Assembly (NCBI GenBank): GCA_024274785.1
Contig: JAJSAM010000043.1
Location: 1 to 64,000 of the forward strand
Length of the DNA: 64,000 nucleotides
Reading direction: 5' to 3'
From: Planctomycetota bacterium
GTDB lineage: Bacteria > Planctomycetota > JAJSAM01
Shown: positions 34,604 through 42,475 of the stretch, one piece after another
How positions within the stretch are numbered: position 1 is the first letter of the stretch
How the letters are laid out: each line of letters opens with the position of its first letter
Program-made: the position numbers and the translations under genes
Notes under the pieces: model-generated
What the model was told of the DNA's origin: nothing
Databases searched by the model: none
The model's input: only the letters and a program-made list of their open reading frames with translations

Positions 34604-36541
34604 ATGCGTATTTCGCACATCGTCCGAATCGCGTTGATCCTGATTCTGGCTTCCAGCCTCGCCTACGGGCGGGGATCGCGGAGCTTCCGGGGGTCCTCCG
34701 GCTCCAGAAGTTCATTCGGATCCCGGGGTTCCATGTCGCGAAGCCACTCGTCATCGCGTTCGGCGCCGAGCCGTTCCTCCGCCTCGGGAATCTCGAATCG
34801 GTCCTCCCGGTCCATGTCCTCGCGATCGGGGAGTTCCCGCGCATCGGCTCCGCGGATGTCGAGTCCCCGCGGATCATCTACACGAATGTCCACCTCGAGC
34901 CGCAGTTCCTCGCGGCCCTCGGTCTCACGATCCTCTTCCTCGCGCTACCAGCGATCGACGCCCTCGGTCCCAAGATCTTCGCGCTACCAGCGATCGGCAC
35001 GCCCGGTCTCCGGCTCGTCGCGCTACCAGCGTTCGACACCATCCGCCTCGCGCACCTCGTCCAATGTCCGCCGGCCGTCGTCCTCCCGGAATCGATCGAC
35101 GTCGAGCCGATCAGTTTTCTCCTCTCGATCCTCGTCCGCCACGCGAGGCACGTCGCGAACTTCATCGGCGCGCACCACCTACCGCCAAAACTCCCATACC
35201 AGGCGAGCTGGTGACCTGAGTCGCTTCTCCAATCGAACGACCTCACGGTCCGCCGCGAACGCATCCTGCTTCCGCACCGCGACCTCGCGCACCGCCTCGG
35301 GCTCCCGCACTTCGCCCGGCACACGCAACACGACCGCATCCGCGAGAAGCTCAAGCCGGGGCCTGAGCCGCTTCTCCGGCACATCCCGCACCGGTTCGAG
35401 ATCGAACGGTCTTCAGGGCTTCCGCCCGCCGAGCAATCGTTCCACCTACGCCCGGAGCGGCGGCAGCTCGCGCACTGCGGGCCTGCGCGGCACGGATTCC
35501 CGGTTCGGAGGCCGGGGCGGAGTTGCCGGGACGAATCGCGGCGGACGCTACGCCGGCGCACAGCGGGGCTACTACCGCGGCTACCGTCGAGGCTTCACCG
35601 ACGGCTGGTACGCCAGCGGCGGCTACGACGGCTACTACCCGAGGCGTTACCATGGAAGCTCTTCGGGGTGGTACGTGGGGTTCAACTGGGGTTGGTACTA
35701 CGGCTACGGTGGGTTCGGCGTCGGCTTTGGCTGGTCCCAGCCGAACTACTGGAGCGGATGGTGGGGCTTCTGGTACCCGCAACCGGTCTGCGTCGCCTAT
35801 GTCCCCTACGGTTTCTACCTCGACCGGCAGCCCGTCTTCATCCGCGAAGTGACGGTCGTCGAGGAGGTTCCGGTCGAGGTCCCGGTCTACGTGGACGAGA
35901 ACGGGAACCCCATCGAGTCCCGGAACTCCGGGCCCGCGCCGGACGAAGGAGTGGATCCCGAAGCCGACGAGCCCCCGTCGGAATCCGAGAGCACGGAGGC
36001 GGAGGGCGCACTCCACGAGACGGAAGGTCCCCCGGTCCTCGACGCGACCACCGAGAAGTACCTCCGGGAGGGCAGCGAGAACTTCGCCCGGGCCGACTAC
36101 GAGGCCGCCGCGAAAACCTTCCGGTTGGCCGTAGCCGCCGATCCGTATGCCGCCCCTCCCCGCTTCGCCTTCGGCCAGGCGCTGCTCGCCATGGGAGACT
36201 ATGGGAACGCCGCCAGGATCCTGCGAGGCGCGGTAGCGAAGGAAACGGCCATCCTCCGGGCCCCGGGCTCGATCGTCGGGGTGTACAAGACCGCGGAGGA
36301 GTTCAACGCGGTGATGAACGCTTTGAAGACCGCGTCGCTGAAAGACCGCAGTGACGCCGACCTGCTCTTCCTGGTCGGCTACCAGCAGTACTTCTCCGGC
36401 GACCCGCAGGCCGTGGTCACGTTCGGTCGCCTGGCCTCCGCATTTCCCGAAGACTCGATGGTCGCGATCTTCGGACCGGCCCTGAAAGAGCGCTTCCCTG
36501 AGCTGGCGGAGTTGCCGATACCCGGGGAGGAACGGGACTGA
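34604..36541 (+). CDS. Exported Ser/Arg-rich low-complexity protein with TPR domain
   Basis: The 645-residue protein starts with a signal peptide (MRISHIVRIALILILASSLAYG). About 300 residues made mostly of Ser, Arg, Thr and Gly follow, including three 13-residue repeats around SSRYQRS. A Tyr/Gly/Trp-rich segment (about 325-415, for example GWYYGYGGFGVGFGW) comes next, then a short acidic stretch. A TPR domain (about 480-575) contains EKYLREGSENFARADYEAAAKTFRLAVAADP. The basic tract could bind polyanions or nucleic acid outside the cytoplasm; the aromatic/Gly segment resembles surface or adhesive proteins. No function is assigned. GAGGAGAAG precedes the ATG. Despite low complexity the frame is fully open. 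Confidence 0.7.
   Translation: MRISHIVRIALILILASSLAYGRGSRSFRGSSGSRSSFGSRGSMSRSHSSSRSAPSRSSASGISNRSSRSMSSRSGSSRASAPRMSSPRGSSTRMSTSSRSSSRPSVSRSSSSRYQRSTPSVPRSSRYQRSARPVSGSSRYQRSTPSASRTSSNVRRPSSSRNRSTSSRSVFSSRSSSATRGTSRTSSARTTYRQNSHTRRAGDLSRFSNRTTSRSAANASCFRTATSRTASGSRTSPGTRNTTASARSSSRGLSRFSGTSRTGSRSNGLQGFRPPSNRSTYARSGGSSRTAGLRGTDSRFGGRGGVAGTNRGGRYAGAQRGYYRGYRRGFTDGWYASGGYDGYYPRRYHGSSSGWYVGFNWGWYYGYGGFGVGFGWSQPNYWSGWWGFWYPQPVCVAYVPYGFYLDRQPVFIREVTVVEEVPVEVPVYVDENGNPIESRNSGPAPDEGVDPEADEPPSESESTEAEGALHETEGPPVLDATTEKYLREGSENFARADYEAAAKTFRLAVAADPYAAPPRFAFGQALLAMGDYGNAARILRGAVAKETAILRAPGSIVGVYKTAEEFNAVMNALKTASLKDRSDADLLFLVGYQQYFSGDPQAVVTFGRLASAFPEDSMVAIFGPALKERFPELAELPIPGEERD
34941..35057 (+). repeat. 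Three tandem 39-base repeats inside the Ser/Arg-rich gene
   Basis: Units begin at 34941, 34980 and 35019, each starting CGCGCTACCAGCG, and encode 13-residue repeats containing RYQRS. The length is a multiple of three, so copy-number changes keep the frame. Confidence 0.8.
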
Positions 36542-36650
36542 CGGCGTCCGACCGGTTTTCGGGTGATCGAGCGCCTGCCGAGCGGCCCGGGCGCAGCGCT
36601 CTCCGAGGTCTGATTTCGCACACCGGGCTCCGGTGCGGTAAAAGGGATCC

Positions 36651-37643
36651 ATGATCCAGTTCATTCACCCCGCTGTCGGACTCATGCTGAACTCCGTTGC
36701 CGCCGCCTGCCGCATCTGCCGGGCGGTGCAGCAGGACCTGGTTCTCGCCAGGACCGTCGAGAAAGGCGACAAGAGCCCGGTCACCGTCGCCGACTTCGCC
36801 TCCCAGGCCATCGTGGCCAGAGAGTTGCGCACGGCCTTGCCGGATGTTCCGCTCGTCGGCGAGGAGAACTCGGATCTTCTGCGCGAGCCGGAGAATCGGA
36901 GCGTGCTCGAGGCCATCCTGGCCCAGGTGAGATCGCCCTGGCCGGAGGCGGACGAGCGCGAGCTGCTCCTGGCGATCGACCACGGCGCATCGGATCCCGA
37001 TGGAACGGAATCGTTCTTCACGCTCGACCCCATCGACGGAACCAAGGGGTTTCTCCGGGGCGACCAGTACGCGGTGGCGCTCGGCCTGATCGTCGAAGGG
37101 AAAGTGGCGGTGGGCGTTCTGGGATGCCCGAACCTCACTGGACCGGACGGCACCAAAGGAGTGCTCTACGCGGCGGTACGCGACCGGGGCGCCATGGCCC
37201 TCTCGATCCACCGGCAGACTCCCAACGTATTCCCCATCCGCGTATCGCCGGAAGAGAGCCCGGCGAACATCCGGTTCTGCCAGTCGGTGGAGAAGGCCCA
37301 TTCCCACAGCGGGCGCGCCGGAGAGGTGGCCAGCATCCTCGGCGTCACCGCGGCCCCGGTGGGCATCGACAGCCAGTGCAAGTACGCCCTCGTGGCCCAG
37401 GGTGACGCGGAACTCTACCTGCGGATACCGAGGGACGACGTCTACCGCGAGAAGATCTGGGACCACGCCGCCGGCGCGATCATCGTCGAGGAGGCGGGGG
37501 GCAAGGTCACCGACATCTTCGGCAAACCGCTCGACTTCAGCCGCGGCCGGACCCTCGAGAAGAACCGCGGCGTGGTCGCCAGCAACGGCCCGAACCACGA
37601 CGAGGTCATCCGGGCCCTGGCCCGAACCGCCGGGCCGGCTTGA
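36651..37643 (+). CDS. cysQ: 3'(2'),5'-bisphosphate nucleotidase
   Basis: Removes the 3'-phosphate from PAP, a by-product of sulfate activation that inhibits other enzymes. The 330-residue protein belongs to the inositol monophosphatase superfamily. It shows SPVTVADFASQA, GEEN, the metal-binding DPIDGTKGFLRG and the later WDHAAGAIIVEEAGG, with all acidic metal ligands present. The DPIDGTKGF form and the long insert fit the Met22/SAL1 type of PAP phosphatase. It stands alone on the plus strand; cysK and cysE lie about 6 kb away and share only the sulfur theme. Confidence 0.87.
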   Translation: MIQFIHPAVGLMLNSVAAACRICRAVQQDLVLARTVEKGDKSPVTVADFASQAIVARELRTALPDVPLVGEENSDLLREPENRSVLEAILAQVRSPWPEADERELLLAIDHGASDPDGTESFFTLDPIDGTKGFLRGDQYAVALGLIVEGKVAVGVLGCPNLTGPDGTKGVLYAAVRDRGAMALSIHRQTPNVFPIRVSPEESPANIRFCQSVEKAHSHSGRAGEVASILGVTAAPVGIDSQCKYALVAQGDAELYLRIPRDDVYREKIWDHAAGAIIVEEAGGKVTDIFGKPLDFSRGRTLEKNRGVVASNGPNHDEVIRALARTAGPA

Positions 37644-37720
37644 GGGGCATCCACTCCACTCAGGTCGAGCCGGCGGCGGCCGGATCCGTGCAACGATCGC
37701 ACTTCATTCCAGACAAGCCC

Positions 37721-39013
37721 TCAGTAGTCCGGGTCCCATGGATCCGGCTCTCGTTTCGCGTAGGGGAAGCAGGCGGAGTCCACACCGATCCACTCCGCGG
37801 AACTGGACTCCGCAGCCACGGCTCGCAGAACCGCATTCAGCTCGGCTTTCGCCCAGGCCTGCCCGTCCTTCAACACCGCTTCGCAGAGCCGGCTGAGAAT
37901 GCCCCGGCGCACGCCGAACGTATCCGCGTCGTCGTCGGCCACGATCAGCCCGCGGCGCTCCAATTCCGCACCAAAGGCCGCGAAGAAAGCGCCGATCCAC
38001 TGGTATCGCCACAGGTGCTCCTCGCAGGCGGTGGGGGCATGGTGATAGCGCTTCAGGAAGACGAGGGCGATCTGGTTGTCACGGTGGTAGGTCGCCGGCC
38101 GAAACAGGTCCCGGGAGAGAGGCTCCTCGCGCCGCCAACCCTCGATCTCCCAGTCGTCCCTGGGGCGATCGAGGACTCTGCGGATCTCCTGCTGTACCGC
38201 GACGAACTCGCCCACACTCCAGGAAACGGCGGTTCGACGGCGCGGCCTGGTCGGCGACCACCGGTCTCTCTCGTGCGACGGCGCGTCGATACCGAGCAGC
38301 CCATCGAGCGCATCCCGCACCTCCCGGCAGGAGGAAGGACGGGCGCCGGGATCGGCCTTGAGCATGGTGCGGAGGAGCTTCGACAGTCCGGGCGGAGCGA
38401 CGGCGCCGCCGAGTGCGAATTGCAGCGTTTCCCCGAGTGAATAGACGTCCGACCGCTCGCTCACCGGACCGCCGCAAATCTGCTCCGGCGAGAGACGGAG
38501 CGGATATCGCATCAGGATGGGGCCGGACCCCTCACCGGGCAGGAATCGCGCGAACTCGAACCCCTTCAGCGCCGGTCCCCGCTCCTCGGAAACAACGATG
38601 TTCGCCGCGCAGACGGCCAGGTGCACGATGCCGAGGTCGTTGAGCGTCAAGAGCGCGTCGGCGAGGAGCGAGCCGATCGTGGCGACTTGCCGGGCGGGCA
38701 GGGGGCCGTCCGCCCGAAGTTGCTCGTCGAGGGTCGTGAGCGGCCCCATGGGCATGATCGCGTAGCGGATGCCGCGGCGCAGATCCTCCCCCGCCCGGGT
38801 GGCGGCGAGGATGTTCGGATGCTCGGTCCCCGCGGCGATCATCTCCGCGCGCATGGCTTCGCCGGCATGCTGCCGCTCCCGCGCCCACTCCGGCCGCGGC
38901 ACCCGCACCAGCACGGCCGCCTCGGCCTCCTCGTCGAAGGCCCGGTAGAAGATGTTGAAGGTATCTTCCCCGACGCGCTCCTCGATGACGCAGTTCTCGA
39001 TGGACTCGCCCAT
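37721..39013 (-). CDS. Protein kinase-like pseudokinase
   Basis: A 430-residue protein with a Ser/Thr-kinase fold at residues 5-240 and a roughly 190-residue C-terminal region of unknown type. Fold landmarks remain: EHPNI, LPARQVATIGSLLADALLTLNDLGIVH, SPEQ and SERSDVYSLGETL. Every catalytic residue is changed. The ATP lysine of the VAxK position is Arg37, HRDLKPEN reads HLAVCAAN (131-138; Asp to Ala133, Lys to Cys135), and DFG reads GFE (151-153). Activity is not expected; it likely works as a binding or scaffold module. It lies 12 bases downstream of a 47-residue zinc-ribbon gene, evidently one operon. No signal or membrane segment is seen. Confidence 0.82.
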   Translation of the reverse strand: MGESIENCVIEERVGEDTFNIFYRAFDEEAEAAVLVRVPRPEWARERQHAGEAMRAEMIAAGTEHPNILAATRAGEDLRRGIRYAIMPMGPLTTLDEQLRADGPLPARQVATIGSLLADALLTLNDLGIVHLAVCAANIVVSEERGPALKGFEFARFLPGEGSGPILMRYPLRLSPEQICGGPVSERSDVYSLGETLQFALGGAVAPPGLSKLLRTMLKADPGARPSSCREVRDALDGLLGIDAPSHERDRWSPTRPRRRTAVSWSVGEFVAVQQEIRRVLDRPRDDWEIEGWRREEPLSRDLFRPATYHRDNQIALVFLKRYHHAPTACEEHLWRYQWIGAFFAAFGAELERRGLIVADDDADTFGVRRGILSRLCEAVLKDGQAWAKAELNAVLRAVAAESSSAEWIGVDSACFPYAKREPDPWDPDY

Positions 39014-39025
39014 GAGCGGCCCCGT

Positions 39026-39169
39026 TTACCGCTCATCCGGCAGGTGATAGGGATCGGCCACGTAGCCCCGCTCGGAGCACTCCGGGCAGCGCACCCGCCG
39101 GGATCCGAAGCGGATGGGCACCCGGACGGTCCGGTGGCAGAAGGGACAGACCACGACGATCTCGGCCAT
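39026..39169 (-). CDS. 47-residue zinc-ribbon protein
   Basis: A short frame (MAEIVVVCPFCHRTVRVPIR and 27 more residues) carries two CPxC knuckles, Cys8/Cys11 and Cys28/Cys31, spaced like a rubredoxin-type or MJ0042-type zinc ribbon. Third positions are almost all G/C. It ends 12 bases before the pseudokinase start on the same strand. The pairing suggests the ribbon is a free-standing partner of the pseudokinase; in some bacteria similar ribbons are fused to kinases. The gene is too short for many gene callers. Confidence 0.7.
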   Translation of the reverse strand: MAEIVVVCPFCHRTVRVPIRFGSRRVRCPECSERGYVADPYHLPDER

Positions 39170-39385
39170 GGCCCGGATTCTAACGAACCCGGTCCCTCGC
39201 CGCCCGGAAACCGCCCCAATCCCAGGTGAGCCGGTGCGTGCACGATCCCCCGCTCTTCTCGAGCAACCGACCGATTCGCTCCGGGCTCCCGCTCCGGGCG
39301 GCCCTCGCGAGATCCGGCAGTCCGTTCATCCGCAGCTCTCTGCAGAAAGGATCGGCCGGGAGTGCCGGACGTTCCGCGAATTCTC

Positions 39386-39391
39386 TACAAT
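39386..39391 (+). promoter_or_regulatory. Possible -10 box upstream of the CHSA operon
   Basis: TACAAT matches 5 of 6 bases of the -10 consensus and lies 46 bases before the ATG at 39437. No good -35 sequence is present at 16-18 bases upstream. The rest of the 267-base divergent gap 39170-39436 shows nothing else. Confidence 0.25.
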
Positions 39392-39436
39392 CTGAATCGT
39401 ACTCCCCAGAGCGTGTTCAAACCGGAGTCAACCGAA

Positions 39437-41104
39437 ATGCGATCGATCTACGCTTCAGTGGCCCTCTGCCTTCTCCTGTTTGCGGTGGAGGTCCAGGCAC
39501 AGGGGCTCTCCGCCGATCTCGACTGGGTGGAGGTGGAGGTGGCGCTGTCGCCGCGCGGCAAGGCGATGGTCCGCTACCATGTCCGCTGGGAGGTCTCCCG
39601 GGGCACGATGGGCGGTTTCTACTTCCAGGGCGAGCAGGCGCCGGTCAACTGGGTCGAGGACGGCTGCGCCGCCTTCACCGATGACGGCACGCGCCACGAC
39701 GTCACGGTCACGCGCGACGGGAACCGTTGGGACATCATGCGCAAGAGCGGCCGTTTCGGAACCGGCGGCGTCACTTTCATTCTCACCTACACCGCCGATT
39801 ACGCCCGGGCCGGCCACCTGGCCAGGACCACCTCCCCCGATCACGGCGAACTGGTGGTGTTCAACTGGGCCCCGGTGCAGTGGGATGAAGCGCTCTCGCA
39901 CGAAACGGTTTCCGTGAAGTTCCCGGTCGCGGTGGAAAAGGCTGAGTACACCTTCGAGGAGGCGACGGCCTTCGGGATCATGACCGAGCCCTATGTGAAC
40001 GAGCGCTACCAGCTCTCCTGGCTCGGGCAGGTGGGCCCCGGCGTCACGCCGCAGGGCGATCGCGGTGGTGAGCGCTACCTGACCGTCCGGGCCCACCGGA
40101 ACGAAATCGGCGAGAGAGAGCATTTCCGGGTCACCTACTACCTGCCGGCGACGCACTTCGCGCTCGGAACCTCCGCCATGAAGGAGGTCGAACAGGTGCC
40201 GGGCTCCTACGATCCGTACGCCCCGACGGGCCTCGGCATCCTCGCGGTGCTGATCGGGGTGCTGGTCGTCGGCGTCGCGGGCATTGCCGTCCTGAAACAC
40301 CGGTCGCTCATCAAGGCGGCGGACGGCATCGAAGGGCTCAACTGGAACCGCGACGACTGGGTGGTACCGACCATCGAACTCTCGGGATTCCGCAAGAACG
40401 GGAAGGTCGCGCAACTGAACGAGATCGAGGCGGGGTTCATCTGCGACATCCCACTGAAGCCGCTGGCTGGAATGATGCTTCTGGAAATGGAGCATCTCGG
40501 GGTCGTGAAGGTCACCAGCCGGGAACCCTTGACCCTTCAGAAACTCGAAGCCCCGGGGGACGGTTTCACCACCTGCCACCAGGTGCTCTACGACTCCATC
40601 GGTGACGATGGACGCCTCTCGGAACATACCCCGGCCAACCTGCTGCGGGCGATCACCGCGGGCATCCAGGAGAAGGCCTGGGACTGCGATCTCGAAGCCA
40701 CGAAAGAGCACTACGAGGAGGAGTTCGAGCAGCGGTTCAAGCGCGATCGGGAAGCCGCCGAGGAGTTCTGGAGCGGAAAGCGGCGGGAGCGCGAGTCGGT
40801 TGTCCGCGACCGGGGATACTGGTACTACCCCTACTACTATCATTTCAACCATCGCTCGAGCCGGTGGGACCGCGGCGGCAAGGAGTTGGATGGGATCGCC
40901 GGCGCCATCCCGGATCCGGAGGGACTTGGCTCCGAGAGCTATTCCTACTTCCTGGCGGGCGGTGTGGATGTCGCCGGCCAATACGCGGCAACCGTCTGCC
41001 ATTCGGCGTGTCACTCGGCGTGTCATTCCGCCTGTCACTCGGCGTGCCACTCCGCCTGCCATTCCGCCTGTCACTCCGCCTGCGTGAGCGGCGGCGCGCA
41101 CTGA
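39437..41104 (+). CDS. Membrane protein with C-terminal (CHSA)x7 tail, candidate radical-SAM substrate
   Basis: The 555-residue protein has a signal peptide (residues 1-22, ending VQAQ). A beta-rich outer domain of about 240 residues, loosely like DUF2207 proteins, precedes one membrane helix (about 264-287) and a cytoplasmic region. That region has two wing-like segments (for example KPLAGMMLLEMEHLGVVKV) and a charged helical stretch (about 415-455). From Cys521 the tail is seven CHSA tetrapeptides (521-548) plus CVSGGAH, giving eight Cys exactly four apart. Topology puts the tail in the cytoplasm. The next gene is a radical SAM/SPASM enzyme with an N-terminal recognition domain, so the tail is a likely modification target (inference). 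ATG 39437 begins the signal peptide. Confidence 0.8.
   Translation: MRSIYASVALCLLLFAVEVQAQGLSADLDWVEVEVALSPRGKAMVRYHVRWEVSRGTMGGFYFQGEQAPVNWVEDGCAAFTDDGTRHDVTVTRDGNRWDIMRKSGRFGTGGVTFILTYTADYARAGHLARTTSPDHGELVVFNWAPVQWDEALSHETVSVKFPVAVEKAEYTFEEATAFGIMTEPYVNERYQLSWLGQVGPGVTPQGDRGGERYLTVRAHRNEIGEREHFRVTYYLPATHFALGTSAMKEVEQVPGSYDPYAPTGLGILAVLIGVLVVGVAGIAVLKHRSLIKAADGIEGLNWNRDDWVVPTIELSGFRKNGKVAQLNEIEAGFICDIPLKPLAGMMLLEMEHLGVVKVTSREPLTLQKLEAPGDGFTTCHQVLYDSIGDDGRLSEHTPANLLRAITAGIQEKAWDCDLEATKEHYEEEFEQRFKRDREAAEEFWSGKRRERESVVRDRGYWYYPYYYHFNHRSSRWDRGGKELDGIAGAIPDPEGLGSESYSYFLAGGVDVAGQYAATVCHSACHSACHSACHSACHSACHSACHSACVSGGAH
40997..41080 (+). repeat. Seven 12-base repeats encoding CHSA
   Basis: Each unit encodes Cys-His-Ser-Ala, but the codons vary freely (TGC/TGT, CAT/CAC, TCG/TCC, GCG/GCC). 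The peptide repeat is conserved while the DNA repeat is not perfect, indicating selection on the protein. Confidence 0.9.
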
Positions 41105-41125
41105 TCACGGGAGATCAACGGCAAC

Positions 41126-42475
41126 GTGGAAAAGCGCTTCGGAGAGAGCCTGGCCGATCTCGGCTGGATCGATGAATTCGCGGAGCGGATCCGCCCCTAC
41201 GTGCGGGTCCGCGCCGAGGACGGCGTGCTGATCCAGATGCCGCTTACGGTCACGAAGCTGAACGACACCGGGGTCCGCCTCCTCGCCCGGTCGCTCGAGG
41301 GCGTTTCCATCGAGACCATCGCCCGGGAAGCGGGAGCGTGCGGCCATCCGGAGCGGCTGCACTCCATCCATTCGTTCTTCTGCGACGTCCGGGATCTTCT
41401 TTCCGGGAGGCTGGGAGATGGGAGCGGCCGGCAGGCCACCCGGATGTCCCGGTTCACCGGGAGCGAAACGACGCTGCCGGTGCTCTCGGAAATCGCCCTG
41501 ACCTACCGCTGCAACCTCTCCTGCTCTTTCTGCTACGCGGATTGCGGCGCGGAACGCGCGATGGCGGAGATGAGCACCGCGGAGGTGATCCGGGTGCTCG
41601 GGATGCTTGCCGACGATGCGAAGGTCCCCTCGGTCAGCTTCACCGGCGGTGAAGCCACGCTGCGAAAGGACCTTCCGGAGCTGATCGTCGCGGCGAAGGA
41701 CCGGGAGATGCGGGTCAACCTCATCACCAACGGCATTCGCCTGGCCTCGCGCTCCCTTGTCCGGAAGTTGAAGACCGCCGGGCTCGACTCCGCGCAGGTC
41801 AGCGTGGAGGGGCCGGAAGCGGCAGTCCACGACGCTCTCACCGGACACGCGGGGTCCTTCGAGCGAACGCTGACCGGGCTCAGAAACCTCCGCGACGAGG
41901 GGATCAAGGTCCACACTCACACCACCATCTCGAAGCCCAATGTCAATCGACTCCTCGAGATGGTGGACCTGGCAATCGCGCACGACCTGCCGCGACTCTC
42001 GATGAACCTGATCATCCCCACCGGCACGCCGAACCGTCCGGAGCACCGGGGGCTCTTCGTCTCCTACTCGGAGGTCGGCCCGCCGGCGATCGCGGTCCGG
42101 GACTACGCGATCGACCGTGGCATCGAGTTCCACTGGTACTCGCCGACGCCATTCTGCATTTTCAACCCGGTGGCGAAGGGCCTCGGCAACAAGGGCTGCG
42201 CGGCATGCGACGGCCTGATCCACGTCAACCCGGCCGGGGACGTGCTGCCGTGCTCCAGCTACGACCGTCCGGTGGGCAACCTGCTGACCGATGGCTTCGC
42301 GTCGGTCTGGAGCGGGCGCCGGGCGGTGTTCCACCGGGAAAAACGCCACGCACCGGCGTCATGCCCTGACTGCGAAGACTTCGCGCTGTGCCAGGGAGCC
42401 TGCCCGCTCTACTGGGATGCCCGCGGCACCGCGGAACTCGATGCGGAAAACAGAAACGAGGAGGTTCGGTCATGA
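41126..42475 (+). CDS. Radical SAM/SPASM enzyme with N-terminal PqqD-like RRE domain
   Basis: The 449-residue protein starts with a PqqD/RRE-like winged helix (about 25-95: VLIQMPLTVTKLNDTGVRLL, then a helix and SIETIAREAG). RRE domains of this type bind precursor peptides. The radical SAM core follows with CX3CX2C at Cys129, Cys133 and Cys136 (YRCNLSCSFCY) and SFTGGEATL. The C-terminal SPASM region has CAACDGLIHVNPAGDVLPC and CPDCEDFALCQGACPLYW, enough Cys for auxiliary iron-sulfur clusters. The architecture is that of RiPP maturases such as PqqE relatives. No small precursor gene is present; the adjacent (CHSA)x7 tail is the obvious target. GTG 41126 is the start, 21 bases after the upstream stop. 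Confidence 0.88.
   Translation: MEKRFGESLADLGWIDEFAERIRPYVRVRAEDGVLIQMPLTVTKLNDTGVRLLARSLEGVSIETIAREAGACGHPERLHSIHSFFCDVRDLLSGRLGDGSGRQATRMSRFTGSETTLPVLSEIALTYRCNLSCSFCYADCGAERAMAEMSTAEVIRVLGMLADDAKVPSVSFTGGEATLRKDLPELIVAAKDREMRVNLITNGIRLASRSLVRKLKTAGLDSAQVSVEGPEAAVHDALTGHAGSFERTLTGLRNLRDEGIKVHTHTTISKPNVNRLLEMVDLAIAHDLPRLSMNLIIPTGTPNRPEHRGLFVSYSEVGPPAIAVRDYAIDRGIEFHWYSPTPFCIFNPVAKGLGNKGCAACDGLIHVNPAGDVLPCSSYDRPVGNLLTDGFASVWSGRRAVFHREKRHAPASCPDCEDFALCQGACPLYWDARGTAELDAENRNEEVRS

Noticed and set aside
34941..35057. Tandem 39-base units as a CRISPR-like array
   Set aside because: The units are contiguous, lack spacers and keep the reading frame of a low-complexity protein.
40997..41080. CHSACH repeats as CX3CH heme-c attachment sites
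   Set aside because: The units overlap so each Cys would be shared, and the tail is predicted to be cytoplasmic, where c-type heme is not attached.
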